Assembly: GCA_963780675.1 (NCBI GenBank)
Contig: CAWACR010000012.1
Span: 87,339 to 151,338 of the forward strand
Source of the DNA: JAHECE01 sp963780675
GTDB lineage: Bacteria > Actinomycetota > Actinomycetes > Actinomycetales > JAHECE01
Reading direction: 5' to 3'
Length of the DNA: 64,000 nt
In this document: piece by piece, positions 18,674-27,945 of the stretch
Layout of the letters: every line of letters begins with the position of its first letter
How positions within the stretch are numbered: the first letter of the stretch is position 1
Notes under the pieces: model-generated
Told to the model about the DNA's origin: nothing
Databases searched by the model: none
What the model saw: only the letters and a program-made list of their open reading frames with translations
Position numbers and translations under genes: made by a program

Positions 18674-18720
18674 CTGTGCGGAAGGTGAGTTGCGCATAGC
18701 GCGACAAACCTTCCGCACAG
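18674..18720. repeat. Dispersed 47-nt palindromic repeat, copy A
   Basis: The arms CTGTGCGGAAGGT and ACCTTCCGCACAG are perfectly complementary over 13 bp, with an inner stem around TTGCGC. From the first G of GTGCGGA to the last C of TCCGCAC is 43 bases, the same as in three other copies in this window. It lies between the convergent DUF302 and PEP-utilising genes, where it could also act as a terminator. Confidence 0.85.
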
Positions 18721-18731
18721 CCGGAGGCCCC

Positions 18732-21353
18732 CTACTCCCGGGGGCCCACCCGCCGGCAGAGGACCTGCTGGCTGAGGATGTCCGCCTGCAGGAGGAGCCC
18801 GTCGTCGTCGGGGAAGTCGACCACCCTGACCACGGCTTCGAGGGCGGCGGCGTCCGGCGCCAGGTCCAGCAGGCGGTTCGGCTCGTTCTCCAGCCACCCC
18901 AGGTTCACGAAGCACTCGTCCCGCTCCGGGAAGAGCGCGAGGTAGAAGATGCCCGACTCCACGAGGTCCTGGAAGAAGTGGGTGCCGAAGGAGAGCTCGG
19001 GCATGAGCCCGCCCGCGGAGAAGGCGACCTCGCCGAGGACCGCGACGTTCCGGATCTCGGCGAACCGGACCGGGACGCCGAGCCCCGGCGTGGTGGTCCC
19101 CCAGCGGCCGGGGCCGAAGAGGGCCGTCGGGTGGCTCTCCCGGTCCGGGACCAGCCGGTTCAGCCTCCCGATGAGCCGCGCGACGGCGTACTTCTCGGTC
19201 TGGGGAAGCCACGTGTACTTCTCGGGGTCCACGGTGATGATCCGGCGGATCGGCTGGACGATGCTCCCGCCCATGAAGTTGCCGGAGGACCGGAACAGGG
19301 TGAGGTCCTCGGGGACGTCGGCGGGGATCTCCACCCGCTTCTCCTGGACCCCCTTGGTCTGGAGGGGGCGGCACTGCACGAGGTTGATCCGGACGTCGCC
19401 CTCGGCCGAGACGGCGGCCGTGAACTCCACGTCCACGGGGTAGTCGTATGCCCGCTCGAGCGTGGCGAGGAGCCGTCGCATGAGCGTCGGGAACGCCGTC
19501 CTCCTCAGGAGGTTCTCGAAGGTGAGGATCCACCGAGGTGTCGCCGTACCGCCCGTCGCAGGCTGCCGCGACGTGGCCTCCCGCGCGGCCGCCTCCCGGT
19601 CCTGGACCCCGAAGAGACTCCAGGGCAGGTCGGTCAGCTGCGTCGTCAGGCCCTGGAGCGGCACCGTCCGCCAGGCGTTCTCCTCGATGTCGAGCACGTC
19701 CACCTTGCGCTGGGAGAAGCGGCCGGCGTCGGAGACCCCCGCGTGCGGGACGAGGAGCGGGTGGTCGAGGGCCACGGTCCGCGGGTAGTCGCCTTCCACG
19801 CGGTCGACGGCGCGGGTACCGAGGCCGAAGACCAGCCGGAGCATGCCGGCCTCCGGGTCGAGCCGCTCGTTCCAGACGAAGGTGTTGTACGAGACGCCCA
19901 CGCCGGCGAGCTGCGGGAAGAAGTAGCGCTCGTGGTAGGCGCCCGAGACCCGCTGGACGAGGAGCGCCATCTGCTCCTCCTGGCGGTCGAGACCCCGAGC
20001 CTTGCGGTAGGTCAGGGCTTCCTCGCTCATGGTGCTGGCGTAGATGGCGCGGATGGCCTCGACGAACTGCCGGTACCGCTGCTCCGGCGGTCCCTGACTG
20101 ACGAGGAAGACGCTGTCGTACTTCCCGGCGAAGGCGTTGCCGAAGCCGTCCTCCAGCAGGCTGCTGGAGCGCACGATGATCGGGTACTGGCCGAAGTACT
20201 CCAGCATGCTCTGGAACTCGTCCTCGATCTCCGGCGGGAACTCGCCGGCCAAGAAGTTGTCGTGGAGCTTCTCGGCAGCGCTGAAGTACCCGGCCTCCGT
20301 CTTCTGCTCCATGAACAGGCGCCACCAGTCGTTGTGGACGATGTAGGAGTAGAAGAGGTCGGAGCCGACGTACCAGGAGTCGTGGGGCTCCGTGACCGTG
20401 GTCCAGTCGAAGTCCGGGTCGTTCTGGAGGATCTTCCGCGCGAGGAGCATGCCCACCGCCTTGCCGCCGATGAAGCCGGTGCCGAGCTCGCGCGACTTGA
20501 TCCGCAGGAGGTCCTCGAGGTCGAGGTGTCGGTGGGCCAGGGCGAGCATGCGGTCCTCGCGGCCGATGAGCACCCGGCAGAGCTGGTCCACCATGGCCGC
20601 GCGCTCGGCGTCGTCCTCGGAGTCTTCCTGCGACCTCGGCGGCGCGCATGAAGAGGAGGTCCCAGTAGTCGAGGCGGCGGCGTGCCGGCCGAGCGATCGG
20701 CCGTGCCGAGGCGGGAGAACAGGGCGGTCGCATCGACGCTGCTGGTCAGCGGCTTGAACTCGGACCCGCGCCACACGTGGGGCAGGAACATCGTGGTGGA
20801 CGAGCGGCGATCGACCTTGAGGGGGTGCAGGTAGATCTCGTCGTCGCAGCGGTGGAGGTCGATGAGCACCTGGGTGGTGGCGCGGATGCGCGAGATCGTG
20901 GCGACCGAGTGGCCGGGCCGGAGGAGGACGAAGTAGGCCACCGTGTCCAGGTCGTAGAGGTACGGGCAGGTGACGCGGAAGAAGTTGCCGATCATGGCGT
21001 CGGTGGCCCAGGCGTCGAGCAGGTCGGAGAGGCAGTCGAAGACGTAGAAGACGCCGAGCCCCTCCTCGGCGATGATCGTGTGGAGACGCACGGTGAACGA
21101 CTCGAAGCCGCGGTAGGCGTCCAGGTCGTAGACGGTGACGTTCTCGCCCGGTTCGCACCAGCGGCTCGTGGCGGCCGAAGCGGATGTAGACCACGCGTCG
21201 GCCCTCGGCGAGCGCCGCGGTGAGGAACGGCGTGACGAAGGCGCGGTAGTCGTCCAGGTCGTCGACCCGCCAGACGACGTTGTCCCCCATCCGGAGGCCG
21301 TCGAGGATGGTGTCGAGCCCGGTGAGGCCGGTGGTGACGATCCCGTCGTGCAT
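18732..21353 (-). CDS. PEP/pyruvate-binding (PEP synthase-like) protein with KaiC-like N-terminus (three frameshifts)
   Basis: ATG 21353 follows GAGAAGG. The reconstructed product of about 873 residues begins with a RecA/KaiC-like domain (TTGLTGLDTILDGLRMGDNV) that lacks a Walker A lysine. It continues as a PEP synthase-like ATP-grasp domain: GTGFIGGKAVGMLLARKIL, YPIIVRSSSLLEDGFGNAFA, GKYDSVFL, and RINLVQCRPLQTKG. No C-terminal PEP-binding TIM barrel with the cysteine active site is seen. It therefore probably phosphorylates or binds a partner rather than making PEP. Extra bases near 21156, 20684 and 20631 break the frame around PLVEPGENVTVYDLDAY, RRRLDYWDLLFMRAAEV and QEDSEDDAERAAM. It is divergent from the siderophore-interacting gene. 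Confidence 0.8.
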   Translation of the reverse strand: MHDGIVTTGLTGLDTILDGLRMGDNVVWRVDDLDDYRAFVTPFLTAALAEGRRVVYIRFGRHEPLVRTGRERHRLRPGRLPRLRVVHRASPHDHRRGGARRLLRLRLPLRPARRLGHRRHDRQLLPRHLPVPLRPGHGGLLRPPPARPLGRHDLAHPRHHPGAHRPPPLRRRDLPAPPQGRSPLVHHDVPAPRVARVRVQAADQQRRCDRPVLPPRHGRSLGRHAAASTTGTSSSCAPPRSQEDSEDDAERAAMVDQLCRVLIGREDRMLALAHRHLDLEDLLRIKSRELGTGFIGGKAVGMLLARKILQNDPDFDWTTVTEPHDSWYVGSDLFYSYIVHNDWWRLFMEQKTEAGYFSAAEKLHDNFLAGEFPPEIEDEFQSMLEYFGQYPIIVRSSSLLEDGFGNAFAGKYDSVFLVSQGPPEQRYRQFVEAIRAIYASTMSEEALTYRKARGLDRQEEQMALLVQRVSGAYHERYFFPQLAGVGVSYNTFVWNERLDPEAGMLRLVFGLGTRAVDRVEGDYPRTVALDHPLLVPHAGVSDAGRFSQRKVDVLDIEENAWRTVPLQGLTTQLTDLPWSLFGVQDREAAAREATSRQPATGGTATPRWILTFENLLRRTAFPTLMRRLLATLERAYDYPVDVEFTAAVSAEGDVRINLVQCRPLQTKGVQEKRVEIPADVPEDLTLFRSSGNFMGGSIVQPIRRIITVDPEKYTWLPQTEKYAVARLIGRLNRLVPDRESHPTALFGPGRWGTTTPGLGVPVRFAEIRNVAVLGEVAFSAGGLMPELSFGTHFFQDLVESGIFYLALFPERDECFVNLGWLENEPNRLLDLAPDAAALEAVVRVVDFPDDDGLLLQADILSQQVLCRRVGPRE

Positions 21354-21509
21354 GCGTGCCGCCTTCTCTTCCGCGCCCGCGGCCGGTCGCCGTGACGCGC
21401 ACGGGTAGAGCATGACGGCGCGGACCCGGGACTTCGGGGGCATCGTGCCCGGGGAGGCGCTGCGAGATGCGTTTGCCGTCGCGCGGTGGGGCGGGGTTGG
21501 GTACGCCTC

Positions 21510-22343
21510 ATGGAGCAGCGTGACGACCGCCCGGTCCGCAAGGTCCCCCACGAGCTGAGGACTCGGGTGCTCACCGTGCTGCGGGTCGAGGACCTCGGCC
21601 GAGCCCTGCGCCGCGTCGCGCTGGGCGGCCCCGACCTCGCGGGGTTCGCCGCCCTCGGGCCGACGGACCACGCGAAGGTCTTCTTCCCCTCGGGGCCGGG
21701 GGGCGCCGTCGTCCTCCCGGAGGTGCGCGACGGCGCGTGGGTGAACCGCGACGACGCCGCCCTCACCTGGCGCGACTACACGGTGCGGACGTACGACGCC
21801 GCGGCCGGTGAGGTGGTCTTCGACCTGGCCGTGCACGCCCACGGACCCGGCGGACGGTGGGCGGCGCGGGCGCGGCCGGGGGAGCGTCTCGGCGTGCTGG
21901 GCCCCGGGACGTCCAAGCTGCCGCCGCTGGACCGGGCCTGGTACGTCCTCGTGGCCGACGAGGCGGGCCTCCCGGCGCTCCTCAACTGGCTGGACCGGCT
22001 GCCGGCGGGTGCCGACGTCCGGGCGTTCGTCGAGGTCGACGGCCCGGACTGCGAGGTGCCCGTGCCGTCGCGGGACGGGCTCTCCGTCACTTGGCTCCAC
22101 CGCGGCGGGCGCCCCGCCGGCGGGACCACGCTCCTGCGCGACGCCGTCGCCGCCGCCACGTTCGGGCGTGACGACGACGGCGCGGGCTGGGTCTGGGGGG
22201 CGGGGGAGGCCTCCGCGATGCGCGCCGTGCGGCGGCTCGTGGTCCTCGAGCGCGGACTGCCGCGCGCAAGTGTCGACGTCACCGGCTACTGGCGCGCCGG
22301 CGTCGCCCACTTCGACCACAAGTCGCCGGAGGCGAAGGACTGA
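21510..22343 (+). CDS. Siderophore-interacting protein (ferric-siderophore reductase type)
   Basis: ATG 21510 gives an intact 277-residue protein. The FAD-binding region carries the family RxYT motif (TWRDYTVRTY near residue 87), followed by VVFDLAVHAHGPGGRWAA and RLGVLGPGTSKLPPLD. The C-terminal SIP domain has WYVLVADEAGLPALLNWLD, GWVWGAGEASAMRAVRRL and the family ending GYWRAGVAHFDHKS. Members use NAD(P)H and FAD to release iron from siderophores in the cytoplasm. No siderophore biosynthesis or uptake gene is adjacent, and I see no convincing iron-box in the 156 bases separating it from the divergent gene. Confidence 0.9.
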   Translation: MEQRDDRPVRKVPHELRTRVLTVLRVEDLGRALRRVALGGPDLAGFAALGPTDHAKVFFPSGPGGAVVLPEVRDGAWVNRDDAALTWRDYTVRTYDAAAGEVVFDLAVHAHGPGGRWAARARPGERLGVLGPGTSKLPPLDRAWYVLVADEAGLPALLNWLDRLPAGADVRAFVEVDGPDCEVPVPSRDGLSVTWLHRGGRPAGGTTLLRDAVAAATFGRDDDGAGWVWGAGEASAMRAVRRLVVLERGLPRASVDVTGYWRAGVAHFDHKSPEAKD

Positions 22344-22573
22344 CGTTCAGCGACCGACCCGGCTCGGCGAGGGAAGGCGCCGCGAGCCTGTCGTCGAAGG
22401 TCACGGGCTGCCGCCTCCGGAGGCCGCGCGGTCCCGGGAGCGCAGGCGAACCCGATGACGACGTCCCAGGTCGTGGGGTCGACTCGTTCCTCATCCAGCC
22501 GGCACAGGACTCCCGCCTCCCAGGCGATCCCGGTCAGCCCGCCACTTCCCAGGACGAGTGCGCGTGTCGTCAT
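22286..22573 (-). pseudogene. Patatin-like phospholipase, N-terminal fragment
   Basis: ATG 22573 has a good AAGGAGG ribosome-binding site and starts with TTRALVLGSGGLTGIAWEAG, VLCRLDEERVD and TWDVVIG. This is the glycine-rich oxyanion loop and first helix of patatin-like phospholipases. A full protein would continue with the GxSxG nucleophile and run to about 280 residues. Instead, after VVIG the sequence changes to unrelated Ala/Arg-rich sequence and overlaps the 3' end of the convergent siderophore-interacting gene. I read it as a 5' remnant left by a deletion, so it is not functional. Confidence 0.65.
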
Positions 22574-22634
22574 GGTGGCCTCCTTCGCAAGCATCGCCTG
22601 AAGTCCGGCGGGCGGTTCGAAGCGCCCGCGGGGC

Positions 22635-23399
22635 TCAGCCGGCGTCGAGTTCCGCGAACGGGGCCGCCGCCGTCGTCACGATCGTCTCCCACGAGGGGTC
22701 GGTCTCCTGGGCGGGGGTGTCCGCCGGCTCGACGAGGTTGTCACCGACCGCCATCAGCGCCGTGCCGAAGCGTGCGACGGTGAGCCGGACGCGCCAGGCC
22801 GTGTCGCCGTCAGCGCCCGCGATCACCGCGACGGCGCCCATGCTGGTCGATTCGTCCCCGACCTCCGGGGCCTCGAGCGCCTCGAACGTCACCTCGTTGC
22901 CGTCGGCGTCCGTCCAGGTGGTGCCGGCGCAGATGTCGACGGCCTCGGCCAGGGTCTCGACGTACGCCTGCACGTTCTCGTCGCTCCAGGCCTGCTGGCG
23001 GAGCATGTGGAAGGTGCCGCCCTCCATCGCCTGCTCCATCTCGACGTCGGCACCGGCGTCGGAGGCGAGGTCACCCAGCGCGTCGGCCTGGTCCGCCGCC
23101 TCGGGGCAGAGGGAGATCGACTCCTCGACCGACGGGTTCTCCGGCTCGCGGACGGTGAAGACGCTCCGCTGCGTCTCCGTCCATCCCGGCCCCAGAGCGT
23201 CGGTGGTCAGCAGCGCGGCGCTCAGTTCCTCGGGGGTGTACAGCACACCTCCGCCGCCGGTCGGCTCGCTCGTCGCCGAGGGGGACGTCGTTGCGGTGCC
23301 GCCGTCGCCGTCGCCGCCGCCGCAGCCGGCCAGGGCGAGCGCGCCGGCGAGGGACAGGGGGAGAAGAAGGAATCGGCCAGGGCGGGTGTGCGATCTCAT
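22635..23399 (-). CDS. Secreted lipoprotein of unknown function
   Basis: ATG 23399 follows AAGGAGG. The 254-residue product has a basic N-terminus, a hydrophobic stretch and the lipobox ALAGC with the lipidation cysteine at residue 26. A Gly/Asp/Ser/Thr-rich linker of about 25 residues follows. The mature part is acidic and intact: LYTPEELSAALLTTDALGPG, ICAGTTWTDADGNEVTFEAL and VRLTVARFGTALMAVGDNLV. This resembles PknH-sensor-like or LpqN-like single-domain lipoproteins of actinobacteria, but I cannot assign a family. The gene order (lipoprotein then patatin remnant, same strand, similar ribosome-binding sites) suggests an old operon. Confidence 0.75.
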   Translation of the reverse strand: MRSHTRPGRFLLLPLSLAGALALAGCGGGDGDGGTATTSPSATSEPTGGGGVLYTPEELSAALLTTDALGPGWTETQRSVFTVREPENPSVEESISLCPEAADQADALGDLASDAGADVEMEQAMEGGTFHMLRQQAWSDENVQAYVETLAEAVDICAGTTWTDADGNEVTFEALEAPEVGDESTSMGAVAVIAGADGDTAWRVRLTVARFGTALMAVGDNLVEPADTPAQETDPSWETIVTTAAAPFAELDAG

Positions 23400-23609
23400 T
23401 GCGGCCTCCTTCGAGGACGTCGCTCGACGGCGACGGGTGGTTCGAGGCGCCCCGAGGGCACGGGCGGTCGAGAATCCACCGAGCGGCCGCGGTGCCGACT
23501 GGGCAGTCCCAGTGTGCTCGCCTGACTCGGTGGACGACCCGGGACCCGGGCCGTGCTCTTCGAGTCGGCCGACGACGGCGCGCCGGCTGAGCCGACCGGG
23601 CGGGCGCGG

Positions 23610-23900
23610 TCAGCGCAGGAAGGCCGCGGGGACGACGACGCCCTCGGCGAGGAGTCGCTCGAGCGTCTCGGCCAGGTTGATGACGACCGCCTGGGCCGCG
23701 AGGTAGTTCGTCTCGTCGGTCGGGTCCAAGAAGGCCTCGCGGTCGACCCCAGCGGCTCGGGCCTCGTCCTCGGTGAGCACGTCCACCGGGAACCCGAGGA
23801 TCCGCTCGGCGCACGTCCCGCCGGCTCGTGCGGAGACTTCCTTTCGCCCGGCGCAAGAAACCTTCCGCACGGGGAGTCCACCGGTCGGCGGGAGCGTCAC
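23610..23900 (-). CDS. Small hypothetical ORF, N-terminus uncertain (possible remnant)
   Basis: The frame is open from ATG 23900 to the stop at 23610 (96 codons), but only the last 65 residues look protein-like: GFPVDVLTEDEARAAGVD, LDPTDETNYLAAQAVVINLA, then LLAEGVVVPAAFL. The first third is encoded by palindromic repeat copy B, so the present start is probably not original. The conserved-looking part may be the C-terminus of a gene whose 5' end was replaced by the repeat. I recognise no family. Confidence 0.35.
   Translation of the reverse strand: MTLPPTGGLPVRKVSCAGRKEVSARAGGTCAERILGFPVDVLTEDEARAAGVDREAFLDPTDETNYLAAQAVVINLAETLERLLAEGVVVPAAFLR
23826..23872. repeat. Dispersed 47-nt palindromic repeat, copy B
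   Basis: CGTGCGGA (23827-23834) and TCCGCACG (23864-23871) are inverted arms with the same 43-base outer spacing as copies A, C and D. The inner part TTTCGCCC...GGCGCAAGAAA is the weakest of the four. It overlaps the 5' part of a small reverse-strand frame. Confidence 0.75.
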
Positions 23901-23909
23901 GCACCCGCG

Positions 23910-24925
23910 TCAGCCGGTCGAGGCGGCCACCTCGAGTCGCCGCACGATCCGCCACGCCAGCAGCGTCACCCACCGCGACGGCACCTTCTTCTGCCCGAAC
24001 TCCCAGTCCTTCCACGCCATCCAGACGGACTCGGGGGTGAGGCGGCCGCCGTCGTCGGCCTTGCTCGCGAGCACGGCGAGCATGTCGAGGAGGCGGGCGT
24101 CGTCGGCGAGCCAGGGGAAGCGTGAGAGCACGTCGAGGACGTGGAGGAGGTCGTACCAGACCAGGGGTGCCTTGACCTTCCGGAAGTCGGTGCCCATGAA
24201 GAACATGTACGGGTGCCGGGTCCGGCTCTCGGCCCACAAGCCCGAGGAGCGTCTCGGCGCCGGTCCGGGCCGCGGGGCCGTCCCGGAGGTCGTCGAAGGC
24301 GGCGAGCGCCTTCAGCATGGCGAGGGTCGCGAACGGGCAGGGGTCGCCCTTGCGGCCCGGGCCGCGGAACGAGCCGAGTTCCTTCGAGACGGCGCACGGC
24401 CAGCCGTTGTCGCGGACCAGGCCGCTGAGGTGCCCGACGGCGGAGCGCACCGTGGCGTCGTCGTGCAGCCCCAGCCGGGCCAGGCCGGCGACGACGAGCG
24501 GGGCGTCGCACAGCGCCCACGCCCAGGTCTCGGTGCCCGAGCCGCCGTGGCCCGGCGCGATGGTCATCCGCAGGGCGAAGGGCCCCTCGGCGGAGGTGTG
24601 CGCGGTGATCGCCGCGACGACGGTCGGGATCCCGGGGTCCTTCATCGTGAGGCCGAGGTCGGTGAGGAACATCAGCTTGTGGAAGAGCTGAGCTGGCGCT
24701 CCTGTGGCTGGCGAGCGGCGTGCCCGGCCAGCCGGCCAGCTCCTCGATCAGGGCAATCACGCGCGGGTCGGCGAGCATCGCGCGCCGGGCCGCGCGCACC
24801 GCCGGATCGTCCTCGGACTCGTCGAGGAGATCGCGGCGGGTGCGGTACTCGACGAACGGCTCGCCCTCGAGGAGCCAGCCGATCGGGGCCTTCGTCGCGC
24901 GCGCCCGGGGGCCGTCGTCGTCCAT
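23910..24925 (-). CDS. Uncharacterised helical-repeat protein (two frameshifts)
   Basis: ATG 24925 starts GPRARATKAPIGWLLEGEP, VEYRTRRDLLDESEDDPAV. After an extra base at about 24691 the frame continues SASQLFHKLMFLTDLGLTM, GSGTETWAWALCDAPLVVAG and DNGWPCAVSKELGSFRGPG. After another extra base near 24238 it ends LWAESRTRHPYMFFMGTDF, WYDLLHVLDVLSRFPWL and MAWKDWEFGQKKVPSRW. The reconstructed product of about 337 residues is built of paired helices with Gly/Trp turns. This resembles squalene-cyclase or prenyltransferase-type alpha/alpha barrels annotated as hypothetical proteins in actinobacteria. No catalytic motif is evident. It precedes a lipoprotein-containing cluster on the same strand. 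Confidence 0.65.
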
Positions 24926-24944
24926 CTGGGACCCGACCGGCTCC

Positions 24945-25811
24945 CTACCCGACCGGCTCGAGGGTGTCCGCGATGGAGACGAACTCCTCGGCGGTGAGGG
25001 GTGGCATCTCCGTGCACTCCCCGTCCGGGGTGCAGTCGTACCAGGTGGTCGACCACAGGATCACCTCGACGCCGTCCAGGCCGAAGACCAGGAGCGTGGT
25101 GGGCTCACCCCCCTCGCCGGGTTTGTCCATCGCCTCGGGCGGGACGTCCACGTAGGCCGCCCAGATCGCCGGGTTGCCCTGGACCGTCTGGTCGGTGGTC
25201 GTGACGTCGGCGGGGAGGGGTTGGCGATCGCCGATCGGCGTGGCGCCCGGCGCGACGAGTGCCTCGAGGTCCTCGGCCGTCAGCGGAGGGTCGGCCTTGC
25301 GTTGCTGGAGGAGGAAGCGCTCGTACTCGATGGACAGACCCGCATCGGGTTCGGGGAGGGCGTTCACGGGCTGGTAGTCGGCCTGCATCTGCTCATCGGG
25401 CGGCAGGTAGGCGGTGAAGCCGTTCGCCTCGGCGATCTGCTGGGCGCGGGCCTCGAGGAGGGCGGTCGGAGCGAGCGGGATGACCATGAGCACCAAGGTG
25501 CCGAGGGTCACGGCCACCGGCACGAGCGCGACGGCCGCCACCACCGGGAGCGCCTTCCACTGCACGCTCCGGCCGAGGAGCACGAAGACCACGACGAGCC
25601 CGATCACGCACGCCGCCACCGCGGCCCACGCCCACAGGGGGACCTCGTAGTAGATCATCGCCAGGCTGAGGGCCACGAGGGTCAGCGTCGCTGCGGCGGG
25701 AAGGAGCAGCGCCCAGAGGATCGTGCGGGGGCCGCCGCGCTTCGCGAGGAACACCACGAGGAGGATGAACGCGACGATTGCGATGAGAGCGATGACGATG
25801 ACGACGGCCAT
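24945..25811 (-). CDS. Membrane protein with extracytoplasmic C-terminal domain, unknown function
   Basis: The start at 25811 gives an intact 288-residue protein. Four hydrophobic helices occupy the first 120 residues (VIVIALIAIVAFILLVVFLA, LWALLLPAAATLTLVALSL, AAVAACVIGLVVVFVLLG and VVAAVALVPVAVTLGTLVLM). An acidic, Pro-rich domain follows with EANGFTAYLPPDEQMQADYQ and WYDCTPDGECTEMPPLTAEE. Two cysteines seven residues apart could form a disulfide outside the membrane. I do not recognise the family. It is co-directional with, and 19 bases upstream of, the helical-repeat gene. Confidence 0.75.
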   Translation of the reverse strand: MAVVIVIALIAIVAFILLVVFLAKRGGPRTILWALLLPAAATLTLVALSLAMIYYEVPLWAWAAVAACVIGLVVVFVLLGRSVQWKALPVVAAVALVPVAVTLGTLVLMVIPLAPTALLEARAQQIAEANGFTAYLPPDEQMQADYQPVNALPEPDAGLSIEYERFLLQQRKADPPLTAEDLEALVAPGATPIGDRQPLPADVTTTDQTVQGNPAIWAAYVDVPPEAMDKPGEGGEPTTLLVFGLDGVEVILWSTTWYDCTPDGECTEMPPLTAEEFVSIADTLEPVG

Positions 25812-26004
25812 GATTCACGCCTCTCGGCGAATCGGCCCCGGCCTGATGTCGGGGGGTCGCCCATCCGCCCACCCAGATCTCACGGTACGCGCGGCCGCCC
25901 ATGTCGGAGCCGCTTTCTCCAGCTGATCGAGGCCGGTTCGCCCCTTGGCCCCGGGCCGTTCGAGGAGAACGATGGAGACGCGCACCCGACGCAGGAGGCA
26001 GCCC

Positions 26005-26875
26005 ATGGACACCCAGCCCGCCATCGTCGCGACGGACCTCGCCTTCGCCTACGGCGACAAGCGCGCCGTCGACGGCGTCTCCTTCTCCGTGGCGGCCGGT
26101 GAGATCCTCGGCTTCCTCGGTCCCGAACGGCGCCGGGAAGTCGACCACGATCAAGATGCTCACGGGACAGCTGATCCCCGGGGGCGGGCAGATCGAGATC
26201 CTCGGCCTGCCGATGCCGGCCCAGCGCACGGCGATCCAGGCCCGCATCGGCGTCTGCTTCGAGGAGAAGAACCTCTACACCTCGATGAGCGCCGCCGAGA
26301 ACCTCCGGTTCTTCGCCCGGCTCTTCGGGCTGACGGGCTTCGACCCCATGCCGCTGCTGGAGCGCGTGGGCCTGGCGGACCGCGCCAAGGATCGCGTCGA
26401 GGGGTTCTCCAAGGGCATGCGCCAGCGCCTCATGATGGCCCGTGCCCTGGTCAACAGCCCCGACGTGCTCTTCCTCGACGAGCCGACCGACGGCCTCGAC
26501 CCGGTCTCCGCACGCACCATCCGCGCGCTGATCACCGAGGAGACGAAGCGGGGCGCGGCCATCCTGCTGACCACGCACGACATGGTCGAGGCCGACGAGC
26601 TCTCCGACCGCGTCGCCTTCATCCACGCGGGCAAGATCCTCGTCATCGACACCCCCGAGCGGCTGAAGCTCGCCCACGGCCGGCGCTCGGTGCGGGTGCG
26701 CCGCCTCGGGCCGGGCGGCGAGGTCGCCGAGCAGGTGGTCCCGCTGGACACGCCGGACAGCGCCGAGAGGGTGCGCGCCGCCGTCGCCGCGGGCGAGGTC
26801 CTCACCGTGCACACCGAGGAAGCGACGCTCGAGGACATCTTCGTGATCTATGCGGGCCGAGGCCTCGCGTCGTGA
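26005..26875 (+). CDS. ABC transporter ATP-binding protein (one frameshift, in Walker A)
   Basis: ATG 26005 follows GCAGGAGG. The product of about 289 residues is a drug/natural-product exporter-type ATPase: Walker A GPNGAGKSTTIKML (reconstructed), Q-loop region IGVCFEEKNLYTSMSAAENL, signature FSKGMRQRLMMARAL, Walker B VLFLDEPTDGLDP and H-loop LLTTHDMVEADEL. It also has the C-terminal extension typical of DrrA/YhaQ-like subunits. One extra G at about 26125 falls inside Walker A (reading GPERRREV), so the protein as written would be dead. The stop overlaps the permease start by 4 bp, defining a three-gene exporter operon with the next two genes. Confidence 0.9.
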
Positions 26876-27945
26876 ACACGCAGATCATCCGCACGATCCT
26901 GCGCAAGGACGTGGGGGCGCTCCGGAACGACCGGTTCTACGTCCTGCTCACCTCGATCTCGATCGTGGCCTACCCGCTGCTCTTCTGGCTCCTGCCCTCC
27001 ACCGTGGAGGAGACCCTGGAACTCGGCGTCGCGCCGTCGTCCTTCGTCGACATCCTGGGCGGCGCGGAGGCGGAGCAAGGGGGCCTCGCCGTCGAGGGCT
27101 ACGACGACGCCGCGGCCCTCGAGGAGGCGGTCGACGCCGGTGACCTCGCCGCAGGCCTCGTGTTCCCCGCGGGCTTCCTCGCGGCGACGGCCGCGGGGGA
27201 GACGACGACGGTCACCCTCGTCCTCGACGCCGGCGCGCCGCCCGAGGTGGCCACCACCCTGGAGGGGCTCGTCGCGGAGGTGGCCTACGCCGTCGCCGGC
27301 TCGCCCCCGCCGGTCGACCCGCTGACCGAGGTGGTGATCCTCGGCGAGGACCGGGTGGGCGACCAGGTGGCGCTGCGTGAGCAGCTCCGGCCGCTCCTGG
27401 CGTTCTTCGTGCTGCTCGTCGAGACCCTGGCGCTGGCCACCCTCGTCGCCTCGGAGGTGCACCAACGGACGGTGACGGCGATCCTCGTCACGCCCGCGAC
27501 GTCGGCCGACTTCCTCGCCGCGAAGGGCATCCTCGGTACCGCCATGGCGTTCGTGGAAGTCACCCTGATCATGGCGCTCATCGGCGGGCTGGCGACCGGC
27601 TGGCCGATCCTGCTCGTCGCCCTGCTGCTCGGCTCGGCGCTCGTCACGGGCTTCGGGATGATCGCGGGCGCCTTCGGGCGCGACTTCATGTCGGTGCTCT
27701 TCATCTCGATGGCGTTCATGATCCCGCTGATGATCCCGGGGTTCGCGGCCCTGTTCCCCGGGACCGCCTCGGTGTGGGTGCAGGCCATCCCGTCGTGGCC
27801 GCTGGTCGACACGATCGTCCGGGTGACCACGCAGGGCGCGGGATGGTCCGACGTCGCCGGGAGCCTCCTGCTGCTCCTGGCCTGGTGCGTCGCGGCGTTC
27901 GGGGCGGGCGTCGTCGTCCTCGGCCGGAAGGTGGCTCGACTGTGA
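26872..27945 (+). CDS. ABC-2 type transporter permease
   Basis: GTG 26872 overlaps the ATPase stop. The intact 357-residue protein has an N-terminal helix (FYVLLTSISIVAYPLLFWLL) and a large extracytoplasmic loop of about 150 residues (LVFPAGFLAATAAGETTTVT). Five to six C-terminal helices follow (LLAFFVLLVETLALATLVAS, EVTLIMALIGGLATGWPILL). RTVTAILVTPATSADFLAAK is the conserved coupling segment of ABC-2 exporters. It forms a heterodimer with the next gene, judging by the paired arrangement and 4-bp overlap. The substrate cannot be told from sequence. Confidence 0.9.
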   Translation: MNTQIIRTILRKDVGALRNDRFYVLLTSISIVAYPLLFWLLPSTVEETLELGVAPSSFVDILGGAEAEQGGLAVEGYDDAAALEEAVDAGDLAAGLVFPAGFLAATAAGETTTVTLVLDAGAPPEVATTLEGLVAEVAYAVAGSPPPVDPLTEVVILGEDRVGDQVALREQLRPLLAFFVLLVETLALATLVASEVHQRTVTAILVTPATSADFLAAKGILGTAMAFVEVTLIMALIGGLATGWPILLVALLLGSALVTGFGMIAGAFGRDFMSVLFISMAFMIPLMIPGFAALFPGTASVWVQAIPSWPLVDTIVRVTTQGAGWSDVAGSLLLLLAWCVAAFGAGVVVLGRKVARL

